Source of the DNA: Symbiodinium natans | Lineage: Eukaryota > Sar > Dinophyceae > Suessiales > Symbiodiniaceae | DNA: 13,282 bases | Reading direction: 5' to 3' | Assembly: GCA_905221605.1 (NCBI GenBank) | Contig: CAJNDS010001605.1 | Location: forward strand, 1 to 13,282 | In this document: piece after piece, positions 6,061 to 13,282 of the stretch | How positions within the stretch are numbered: position 1 is the stretch's first letter | Layout: every line of letters begins with the position of its first letter | Position numbers and translations under genes: made by a program | Notes under the pieces: generated by a model | Seen by the model: the letters and a program-made list of their open reading frames with translations, nothing else | Told to the model about the DNA's origin: nothing | Databases searched by the model: none

Positions 6061-6870
6061 CGCGATAGTTTAAATCATGTCGTTCAATTAGTTCATTCAT
6101 TTCCAAATGGGGGGGATTCCCCAGCCCCCACCCCCCCCCCTTTGGAAATAAATGAATTAATTGAATTAATTGAACTAATTGAATTAATTGAATTAATTCA
6201 AGTAATTCAATTAATTCATTTATTTCCAAAGGGGGGGGTGGAATTAATTGAATTAATTGAATTAATTGAATTAATTGAATTGATTCAATTAATTCAATTA
6301 ATTCAATTAATTCAATTATTTCCAAATGGGGGGATTCCCCAGCCCCCACCCCTCCCCCCCCTTTGGAAATAAATGAACTAATTGAATTAATTGAATTAAT
6401 TGAATTAATTGAAATAATTGAATTAATTCAACTAATTCAATTAATTCCACCTCCCCTTTGGAAATAAATGAATTAATTGAATTAATTGAAATTCAATTAA
6501 TTCAAGTAATTCAATTAATTCAATTAATTCATTTATTTCCAAAGGGGGGGGGGGGTGGGGGCTGGGGAATCCCCCCCATTTGGAAATAAATGAATTAATT
6601 GAATTAATTGAAATAATTGAATTAATTCAATAAATTCAATTAATTCCACCTCCCCTTTGAAAATAAATGAATTAATTGAATTAATTGAATTAATTGAATT
6701 AATTCAATTAATTCAATTAATTGAATTAATTCATTTATTTCCAAAGGGGGGGGGTGGGGGCTGGGGAATCCCCCCCATTTGGAAATAAATGAATTACTTG
6801 AATTAATTGAAATAATTGAATCAATTCAATTAATTAAATTAATTCCACCTCCCCTTTGGAAATAAATCAA
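6061..6870. repeat. Mirrored 9-bp palindromic arrays, block 3
   Basis: A third AT-rich block of the same palindrome family, with C-rich spacers (about 6105-6140, 6326-6361) and G-rich spacers (6542-6578, 6746-6777). Its first part continues the copy-2 duplication. It ends in a half-array broken at AAATCAATTAA, where the 31-bp minisatellite starts. Confidence 0.92.
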
Positions 6871-6874
6871 TTAA

Positions 6875-7200
6875 CCCCCAATACTAAATCACGAGCCCGG
6901 GCCTCCCCCCAATACTAAATTACGAGCCCGGGCCTTCCCGCAATACTAAATCACGAGCCCGGGCCTCCCCCCAATACTAAATCACGAGCCCGGGCTAAAT
7001 CACGAGCCCGGGCCTCCAAATTACGAGGCCGGGCCTCCCCCCAATACTAGATCACGAGCCCGGGCCTCCCCCCAATACTAAATCACGAGCCCGGGCCTCC
7101 CGCAATACTAAATCACGAGCCCGGGCCTCCCCCCAATACTAATTTACGAGCCCGGGCCTCCTCCCAATACTAAATCACGAGCCCTCCTCCCCCCAATACT
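6875..7200 (+). repeat. 31-bp minisatellite (CCCGGG-containing)
   Basis: About ten units of CAATACTAAATCACGAGCCC then GGGCCTCCCCC, period about 31, with two shortened units near 6985-7030 and a truncated one near 7180. Every full unit contains CACGAGCCCGGGCCT, a short GC palindrome. There is no coding signal. Confidence 0.92.
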
Positions 7201-7204
7201 AGGG

Positions 7205-9510
7205 CACATTTTTTGCTCCAAAAAGTGACATCGCAAGCCCTGGTCCCTAAGATTTTGAGCTCATTTCTTGCCCCAAAGAGTAACATCGCAAGCCCTGGTC
7301 CCTAAGATTTTGGGCTCATTTCTTGCCCCAAAGAGTAACATCGCAAGCCCTGGTCCCTATTATTTGGGGCCCAGATTTTGCTCCAAAGAGTCAAATCGCA
7401 AGCCCTGGTCCCTAAGATTTTGGACTCAGTTTTTTGCTCCAAAGCAAGCCCTGGTCCTTAAGATTTTGGGCTCATTTCTTGCTCCGAAGAGTCAAATCGC
7501 AAGCCCTGGTCCCGAAGATTTCGGGTTCAATTTTTGCTCCACAGAGTCAAACCGCAAGCCCTGGTCCCTAAGATTTGGGGCACAGATTTTGCTCCAAAGG
7601 GTCAAATCGCAAGCCCTGCTCCCTAAGATTTTGGGCCCATTTCTTGCCCAAAAGAGTGACATCGCAAGCCCTGGTCCCTAAGATCTTGGGCCCAGTTGCT
7701 CCAAAGAGTCAAATCGCAAGCCCTGGTCCCTAAGATTTTGGGCCCATTTTTTGCTCCAAAGGGTCAAATCGCAAGCCCTGGTCCCTAAGATTTTGGGTTC
7801 AATCTTTGCTCCAAAGAGTAACATCGCAAGCCCTGGTCCCTAAGATTTGGGGCCCAGTTTTTGCTCCGAAGAGTCAAATCGCAAGCCCTGGTCCCTAAGA
7901 TTTTGGGTTCAATTTTTGCTCCAAAGAGTGACATCGCAAGCTCTGGTCCCTAAGATTGGGGGCACAGTTTTAGCTCCAAAGAGTGACATCGCAAGTCCTG
8001 GTCCCTAAGATTTTGGGTTCAATTTTTGCTCCAAAGAGTGACATCGCAAGCCCTGGTCCCTAAGATTTGGGGCCCAGTTTTTGCTCCAAAGAGTAACATC
8101 GCAAGCCCTGGTCCCTAAGATTTTGGGCCCAGTTTTTGCTCCAAACAGTCACATCGCAAGCCCTGGTCCCTAAGATTTGGGGCCCAGTTTTTGCTCCAAA
8201 GAGTGACATCGCAAGTCCTGGTCCCTAAGATTTTGGGTTCAATTTTTGCTCCAAAGAGTGACATCGCAAGCCCTGGTCCTTAAGATTTTGGGTTCGTTTT
8301 TGCTCCAAAGAGTGACATCGCAAGCCCTGGTCCCTAAGATTTGGGGCCCAGTTTTTGCTCCAAAGAGTCAAATCGCAAGCCCTGGTCCCTAAGATTTTGG
8401 GTTCATTTTTTGCTCCAAAGAGTGACATCGCAAGCCCTGGCCCCTAAGATCTTGGGCCCAGTTTTTGCTCCAAAGAGTCAAATCGCAAGCCCTGGTCCCT
8501 AAGATTTTGGGTTCAATTTTTGCTCCAAAGAGTCAAATCGCAGGCCTTGGTCCCTAAGATTTTGCATTCATTGTTGCTCCAAAGAGTGACATCGCAAGCC
8601 CTGGTCCCTAAGATCTTGGGCCCAGTTTTTGCTCCGAAGAGTCAAATCGCAAGCCCTGGTCCCTAAGATTTTGGGTTCATTTTTTGCTCCAAAGAGTGAC
8701 ATCGCAAGCCCTGGTCCCTAAGATTGGGGCACAGTTTTTGCTCCAAAGAGTCAAATCGCAAGCCCTGGTCCCTAAGATTTTGGGTTCATTTTTTGCTCCA
8801 AAGAGTGACATCGCAAGCCCTTGTCCCTAAGATTTTGGGCCCAGTTTTTGGTTCAAAGAGTCAAATCGCAAGCCCCGGTCCCTAAGATTTTGGGTTCAAT
8901 TTTTGCTCCAAAGAGTCAAACCGCAAGCCCTGGTCCCTAAGATTTGGGGCCCAGTTTTTGCTCCAAAGAGTCAAATCGCAAACCCTGCTCCCTAAGATTT
9001 TGGGCACAGTTTTTGCTCCAAAGAATCAAATCGCAAGCCCTGGTCCCTAAGACTTTGGGTTCAATTTTGCTCCAAAGAGTGACATCGCAAGCCCTGGTCC
9101 CTAAGATTTGGGGCCCAGTTTTTGCGCCAAAGAGTAAAATCGCAAGCCCTGGTCCCTTAGATTTTTGGGTCGATTTTTGCTCCAAAAAGTCAAATCGCAA
9201 GCCCTGGTCCCTAAGTTGTCGGGGTCGATTTGTGCTCCACAGAGTCAAATCGCAAGCCCTGGTCCCTAAGATTTCGGGGTCGATTTGTGCTCCACGGAGT
9301 CAAATTGCAAGCCCTGGTCCCTAAGATTTTGGGCCCAGTATTTGCTCCAAAAGTTGAAATCGCAAGCCCCGGTCTTTAAGATTTTGGGCTCATTTCTTGC
9401 TCCAAAGAGTAACATCGCAAGCCCTGGTCCCTAAGATTTTGGAATCGATTTTTGCTCCAAAGAGTCAGGTCGCAAGCCCTGGTCCTAAAATGTTGGGCTC
9501 AATTTTTGCT
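7205..9510 (+). repeat. 55-bp satellite, about 42 tandem units
   Basis: Consensus: TTTTTGCTCCAAAGAG, then TGACATCGCAAGCC or TCAAATCGCAAGCC, then CTGGTCCCTAAGATTT, then TGGGTTCAAT or GGGGCCCAGT. Length is mostly 54-56 bases. Over 7790-8540 the two variants tend to alternate: units with TCAAATC end in GGGTTCAAT and units with TGACATC often end in GGGGCCCAGT, giving a nascent ~110-bp dimer. Each unit includes the telomeric variant word CCCTAAG. Frames of 100-137 codons across it shift register and repeat ALVPK/SNRKPWSLRF, so they are artefacts. Confidence 0.93.
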
Positions 9511-10142
9511 TTTCCCTTCTCTTCTGCTTCCTTTTAACTGATAAAACACAAGAAAGGAACTCATATGATAAAGCAGTGGAAAGGTAAGCAGAGGGTGACT
9601 CCTTGCGCGTGAGCCTTTCCATAATACTCCATCATATTCATCCTCTCGGCCTATCCCTTCTGTTCCTTTCCTTACTCTTCTCCTTCTCATAGTTCTTCCT
9701 TTTTGTTTTTCTCATTTCGAAAAGAAAGAGGGAAGGGAGAAACAAGGGAGAGAGAATAGATAAAGAAGAGTGCCATCTTCTCTGCGCCTTGTTTTGTCTC
9801 TCCCTCTTCTCTATTCATCTGTCTTCTATTCTCTTCCTTGCTCTTCCCATTAAATATGCAATCCTTGGTGTCTCTCCGCTCTCCTTCTCTCTTCCTCCAA
9901 CAGATGTGCTTTTGGATCGTTTTCTGCATCTTCAAGCGAGAAAAAAGGACACAGACTGCGATTAAAAGGGACGCCCATGTTGGATTGGCAGCGCAAGCCC
10001 AGCTGATGCTCATGATTCTCTCTCTTTCCCTACACATGGGCGATGGAACGGGTGTCCTTTTCAATCGTTTTCTGCATCTTCAAGAGAAACAGGGACACCC
10101 CACAAGAAGGAAAAGCAACATAAGAGATAGGGAGGGAAATTG
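9511..10142 (+). repeat. Pyrimidine-rich duplicated unit, copy A
   Basis: A 0.6-kb unit opening with CTTCCTTTTAACTGATAAAA, then a conserved GTAAGCAGAGGGTGACTCCT stretch, TTCTCATTTCGAAAAGAAAG, purine- and pyrimidine-rich tracts, CTTCCTCCAACAGATGTGCT, and two related stretches containing ATCGTTTTCTGCATCTTCAA (about 9917 and 10063). A frame at 9838-10143 is open (101 codons), but its low-complexity Leu/Ser/Phe content and the indels against copy B give no support for a gene. Confidence 0.8.
10052..10098 (+). repeat. Conserved 47-nt stem-loop
   Basis: GTGTCCTTTT pairs with AAACAGGGACAC around a loop carrying TCGTTTTCTGCATCTTC. The same 47-nt unit with a slightly better stem (AAAAAGGGACAC) lies at 10936-10982. 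A weaker relative is at about 9905-9953. It may be a short repeat element or an RNA hairpin; nothing in the window decides this. Confidence 0.4.
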
Positions 10143-10424
10143 ACCCTTTCCTCTCTTCTTATCTGCTATTTTTCTTATTCGCTTCAAAAAGCAACATAAG
10201 GGAAAGGGGATTTCCTGAAGAGGAGAGAGGGAACCTATCTGTGAAAAGCAAGAATGGTTTTTTCTAGTTCGAAAGGGAATAGGGAGAAACAAGGGAGAGA
10301 TGATATGTACAGCTTTGCGCCTTATTTTGTGATTCCGTCTCCTTGCTTCCTGTCTCTTCTATTCCTTGCAGCACGCTTCGGGAAACATAGCATCCTTGTT
10401 ATCTTTCCTCTCTCACTTCCCTTT
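10143..10424. repeat. Linker with partial copies of the pyrimidine-rich unit
   Basis: Purine/pyrimidine-skewed sequence. Parts at 10260-10300 (TTCGAAAGGGAATAGGGAGA, AACAAGGGAGAGA) and 10315-10424 echo the middle of copies A and B. No gene is supported. Confidence 0.6.
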
Positions 10425-11027
10425 CCCTTCGCTTCTTCCGCTTCCTTTTAACTGATAAAACACAAGAAAGGAACTCATATGATAAAGCAGTGAAAAGGTA
10501 AGCAGAGGGTGACTCCTTGCGCGTGAGCCTTTCCATAATACTCCATCATATTCATCCTCTCGGCCTATCTCTTCTGTTCCTTTCCTTACTCTTCTCCTTC
10601 TCATAGTCTTCCTTTTTGTTTTTCTCATTTCGAAAAGAAAGAGGGAAGGGAGAAACAAGGGAGAGAGAATAGATAAAGAAGAGCGCCATCTTCTCTATTC
10701 ATCTGTCTTCTATTCTCTTCCTTGCTCTTCCCATTAAATATGCAATCCTTGGTATCTCTCCTCTCTCCTTCTCTCTTCCTCCAACAGATGTGCTTTTGGA
10801 TCGTTTTCTGCATCTTCAAGCGAGAAAAAAGGACACAGAATGCGATTAAAAGGGACGCCCATGTTGGATTGGCAGCAAGCCCAGCTGATGCTCATGATCC
10901 TCTCTCTTTTTCCCTACATATGGGCGATGGAACGGGTGTCCTTTTCAATCGTTTTCTGCATCTTCAAGAGAAAAAGGGACACCCCACAAGAAGGAAAAGT
11001 AACATAAGAGATAGGGAGGGAAATTGG
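10425..11027 (+). repeat. Pyrimidine-rich duplicated unit, copy B
   Basis: Direct copy of 9511-10142 at an offset of about 914 bases, by eye well above 90 percent identical. It lacks a 28-base stretch present in copy A at about 9779-9806, between short repeats (TTCTCT), as expected from slippage. A 2-base loss near 10876 and a 2-base gain near 10907 compensate each other in one reading frame (10722-11222, 166 codons). The peptide is low complexity and I do not call a gene. Confidence 0.8.
10936..10982 (+). repeat. Conserved 47-nt stem-loop, second copy
   Basis: The counterpart in copy B of the hairpin at 10052-10098. The right arm reads AAAAAGGGACAC, so the TTTT/AAAA part of the stem pairs better than in copy A. 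Confidence 0.4.
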
Positions 11028-11679
11028 AGAACTCCTCATTGTACTTGGTCATTCCCTTTCCTCTCTTCTTATCTGCCCATTTTCTGTGCGCCTTGTTTTG
11101 TCTCCCCCTCTTCTCCCATCATCTCTCTTCTGGTCTTTTCTTTGCTCTTCCCATTAAAATGCAACCCTTTTTATGTCTCCTCTCTCCTTCTCTCTCCCTC
11201 CTCTTCTCCTGTTCCCTTCTAAACGACAAAAACGCAAGAAAGGAAGAATAAGAGGGGAATGGAGGCCCTGTTCCTTTTCCTCTTTCAATGGATGGGGGAA
11301 GTGGGCGGAGTTGGCCCCTTGCCCGTACACCCTCCCCATGCTTCAGCAAACCCCTCCTCTCGCCCTATCGCCTCTGTTTTTTCCTTGTGCCCAAACGGAA
11401 AACGAAAACGGGTTCCTTTATATGTTCATTGTCCTTCCTTTTGTTTTTTTATATTTCACAGGGAAAAGAACCAGAGAAGAGGAAGATAAGAACGAGAGGT
11501 GAGATGAAAACGGCACCATCTTCTCTTTGCCTTATTTTTGCACCTCCCTCTCCTGTCTTAATTTCTCTTCCACTCTTTTTTTCCATTGCTCTTCCCATAA
11601 TATTGCATTCCTTTTGATAACTCACAGGAAATTAAAATGGCCTCCTTGTTGTCTCTCCTCTCTCACTTCCCTTTCCCTT
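11028..11679. repeat. Pyrimidine-rich stretch with partial unit copies
   Basis: CTTCTC/TCCTT-rich tracts with fragments of the duplicated unit (GCGCCTTGTTTTGTCTCCC near 11087, CTCTTCCCATTAAAATGCAA near 11146, TTGCTCTTCCCATAATATTGC near 11586). Several overlapping frames of 60-109 codons exist on both strands; all are Ser/Leu/Phe- or Arg/Glu/Lys-rich reflections of the strand asymmetry. No gene is supported. Confidence 0.6.
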
Positions 11680-12060
11680 CTCTCCTTCTGTTTCCTTTTA
11701 ATTTTAACTGATAAAACACAAGAAAGGAGCTTGTAAAATCAAGCAGTGGAAGGGTAAGCAGAAGGTGACTCCTTGTGCGTGGACCTTTGCCGTACTTCAC
11801 CATACCCCTCTTTTTCGGCCTATCTCTTCGGCTCTTTTCCTAACCCTTCTTCTTTTCATCTTTCTTTTTGTTTTTCTCATTTCGAAAAGACAGAGGGAAC
11901 GGAGAGATAAGGGAGAGAGGATAGATAAAGAAGAGTACCATCTTCTTTGCGCCTTGTTTTATCTCTCTTCTATTCTTTTCTTGGCTCTTCCCATGAAAAT
12001 CGTGTTCCTCTTATCTTTCCCTCCTTCTCTCCCTTCTCTTCTCCTCACGAGAGCCTTCGA
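11680..12060 (+). repeat. Pyrimidine-rich duplicated unit, copy C (diverged, partial)
   Basis: Carries the unit's first half (TTAACTGATAAAACACAAGA at 11705 and the GTAAGCAG-GGTGACTCCTTG region near 11755) through the CATTTCGAAAAGACAGAGGG stretch and the CTCTTCCCATGAAAATCGTG region. It is more diverged than A is from B. The second half with the hairpin is absent. Confidence 0.75.
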
Positions 12061-12193
12061 CTTTAGGATTGAGGAGAAAAAGAGAAGAGAAAAGAGGAAC
12101 TACCTGGTTCTTGTTCCTGAGGTCTCCATAGTACGACTGACGTGACAGCAGCGTACCCTCGTGGAAACGTGTATGGCTATAAGAAAACCCGAG
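12061..12193. other. Short unassigned stretch
   Basis: A purine-rich patch (GAGGAGAAAAAGAGAAGAG) followed by about 90 bases of mixed sequence with no repeat relation that I can see and no gene signal. Confidence 0.4.
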
Positions 12194-12223
12194 TCCCAGC
12201 TTCCAAATAGACCCTATTTAAGC
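12194..12223 (-). repeat. Inverted 30-bp copy of the 3041-3070 end sequence
   Basis: Perfect 30-of-30 reverse complement of 3041-3070 (GCTTAAATAGGGTCTATTTG and the next ten bases). It includes the terminal inverted repeat of the small element at 3041-3149. Poly-C follows directly. Confidence 0.85.
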
Positions 12224-12320
12224 CACCCACCCCCCCCCTCCCCCCCGCCCCCCCCCGCCCCCCCCCCCCCCCCCCCCCGCCCCCCCCCCCCCCCCGTCCC
12301 GGGGCCCCCCCCCCCCCAAC
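12224..12320 (+). repeat. Poly-C tract
   Basis: About 90 bases of almost pure C with occasional G and A, matching the poly-C tract at about 2956-3030 in strand. Exact lengths of such tracts are unreliable in assemblies. Confidence 0.9.
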
Positions 12321-12324
12321 CCAC

Positions 12325-12504
12325 CGCTGTTTTTTAAGGCCGTGCCGAGCGCGCTTCAAAGCCCAAGAACTGTTGACCACCCATCATGTGAGTAGGGGTG
12401 TTTGCAAATGGGGGGGGGGGGCTTCGCCCCCCCCAACCCCCCCCTCTGCTTTTAAGCCTACCAAAGCGGGCTTCCAAGCCCGATAAACTCAGTTGAAGAA
12501 AAGA
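12325..12504 (+). repeat. Two hairpin modules (~117 bp)
   Basis: Units of the 2662-3030 family start at 12349 and 12466, with the G-run/C-run hairpin at about 12410-12440 (G-run, CTTCG, C-run). The second unit breaks off after TTGAAGAAAAG into A-rich sequence. Confidence 0.8.
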
Positions 12505-12680
12505 TTATGAATCCGAATTAAAAATTTAGAGGGAATGTAGAAACCAAGAAACGACCAAATAGGGTTTCACGATAAAAACTAAGGAAAACAAAGTACGCGT
12601 TTTCATTTTGACGAAATCCGTCCAAAATGTAATCAGAAGAGGGTTTCCTTAGGAAAAACCAACGAAAACCTCGTTTTTTT
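12505..12680 (+). repeat. A-rich segment related to the 76-bp repeat
   Basis: Contains GAAATCCGTCCAAAATGTAA and GGTTTCCTTAGGAAAAACCA, shared with the tandem units at 13017-13230, plus more diverged flanks. It separates two groups of hairpin modules. No coding signal. Confidence 0.65.
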
Positions 12681-13010
12681 TCAAACCGTGCCGAGCGTGC
12701 TTCAAAGCCCAAGAAACTTGTTGACACCCGTCATGTGAGCAGGGTGTTTGCAAATGGGGGAGCGGGGCTGTGTTTTCCCCCAACCCCCCCCGCTTCTTTT
12801 AAGTCGTACCAAGCTTGCTTCAAAGCCCAAGAAACTAGTTGAAAAGCATCGTGTGAGACCCCCCCCAACCCCCCCGCTCTTTTTTTTTGGAAGCCGCGCA
12901 GAGCGTGCTTCAAAGCCCAAGAGGTGTTTGCAAGTGGGGGGGCTGCGCCCCCCCCCCCCAACCCCCCCCGCTTCTTTTAAGCCGTACCAAGCGTGCTTCA
13001 AAGCCCAAGA
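12681..13010 (+). repeat. Four hairpin modules, some truncated
   Basis: Units start at 12695, 12813, 12903 and 12991. The 12813 unit lacks the GTGTTTGCAA-G-run part, the 12903 unit lacks the stretch between AAGCCCAAGA and GGTGTTTGC, and the 12991 unit stops at AAGAAACGAAGG. The hairpin is clear at about 12935-12960. Confidence 0.8.
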
Positions 13011-13016
13011 AACGAA

Positions 13017-13230
13017 GGAAATGACAGGATATCTGTCCAAAATGTAAGGAAAATAGGGTTTGCCCCCTAGCAAAAACCAAGGAAAACCTAAGGGAAATTA
13101 CAGGAAATCCGTCCAAAATGTAAAAAAAATAGGTTTTTTCCCTATGAAAAACCAACGAAAACCTAAGGGAAATGACAGGAAATCCGTCCAAAATGTAAGG
13201 AAAGTAGGGTTTTTCCTAGAGAAAACCAAG
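13017..13230 (+). repeat. 76-bp tandem repeat, three units
   Basis: Units start at about 13017, 13093 and 13168 (periods 75-76). Each carries GGAAATGACAGGAAATCCGT, CCAAAATGTAAGGAAA-TAGGGTTT, then CTA-GAAAAACCAACGAAAACC. A diverged relative lies at 12505-12680 and an inverted one at 2337-2480. Confidence 0.85.
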
Positions 13231-13282
13231 AAAACCGACCAAAAAAAAAAATGCCAAAAAAAAAAAAAGACCCAAAAAAAAA
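13231..13282 (+). repeat. A-rich tail at window end
   Basis: Runs of A broken by ATGCC, AGACCC and similar. Its reverse complement resembles the T-rich start of the 2337-2400 segment. Confidence 0.8.

Noticed and set aside
3662-6068. Frames of up to 236 codons encoding AKFCPEAARQNLAKSSR-type repeats on both strands
   Set aside because: The underlying 58-bp units are palindromes, so both strands give near-identical peptides, and spacer lengths shift frame. This is a DNA-structure signature, not a repeat protein.
3249-6372. Many open frames on both strands encoding ELI/QLI or LFPKGG peptides
   Set aside because: They come from the 9-bp GAATTAATT period, a multiple of three without stops in those frames, and from its palindromic copies. 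They have no start context or family similarity.
7268-9324. Frames of 67-137 codons with SNRKPWSLRFW/ALVPKILG repeats
   Set aside because: Products of the 55-bp satellite read through shifting frames. Similar frames occur on both strands.
6875-9510. CRISPR-like direct repeats
   Set aside because: Repeats are contiguous without unique spacers, in clearly eukaryotic telomere-associated DNA, with no cas genes.
9499-12145. Numerous 60-166-codon frames in the pyrimidine-rich region
   Set aside because: Ser/Leu/Phe-rich on one strand and Arg/Glu/Lys-rich on the other, reflecting strand composition. No recognisable domain, and indels between copies are not generally frame-preserving.
13231-13282. 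Poly(A)-like tail suggesting a retrotransposon 3' end
   Set aside because: No reverse transcriptase or other element coding is upstream, the A-runs are broken by C and G words, and the segment belongs to an A-rich tandem repeat family.

Overview
This is a eukaryotic, repeat-saturated window. It is dominated by plant/alveolate-type telomeric heptamers (CCCTAAA on the + strand, plus CCCTAAG and other variants), palindromic arrays, minisatellites and pyrimidine-rich duplicated DNA. No intact protein-coding gene is present. Most long reading frames are by-products of stop-free short-period repeats or palindromes. The organism cannot be fixed from this window. TTTAGGG telomeres occur in plants, many algae and alveolates, including dinoflagellates and some apicomplexans. 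The putative exons described below have high GC3, GC donors and an AG|G acceptor pattern, which tentatively favours a dinoflagellate.

Layout. (i) 1-2340: perfect and degenerate telomeric heptamers in both orientations, interrupted by non-telomeric inserts. Two inserts (about 1193-1261 and 1935-1992), and perhaps a third (about 634-656), encode successive pieces of the N-terminal domain of a mitochondrial branched-chain ketoacid/pyruvate dehydrogenase kinase (BCKDK/PDK). If joined by splicing they give a continuous family-like segment, so telomeric arrays would lie inside introns. (ii) 2341-3030: AT-rich sequence, a GGAA-type microsatellite, then about 115-bp modules that each end in a G-run/C-run hairpin. 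(iii) 3041-3149: a small element with inverted ends. (iv) 3173-6870: 9-bp GAATTAATT arrays folded into mirrored palindromes, alternating with two arrays of eight 58-bp GC-rich palindromes. Most of this is duplicated at a scale of about 1.6 kb. (v) 6875-7200: a 31-bp minisatellite. (vi) 7205-9510: a 55-bp satellite of about 42 copies with a partly dimeric order. (vii) 9511-12060: polypyrimidine-rich DNA containing two to three copies of a 0.35-0.6 kb unit. (viii) 12194-12223: an exact inverted 30-bp partner of 3041-3070, followed by poly-C, more of the 115-bp hairpin modules and a 76-bp A-rich tandem repeat to the window end.

The only candidate gene is the split kinase. Its ATPase (HATPase_c) half is not seen, so it is either a gene whose other exons lie outside the window or a broken relic in a subtelomere-like setting. 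The rest is structural repeat DNA, apparently built by repeated duplication, inversion and fold-back. Copy numbers in the arrays could be affected by assembly collapse.
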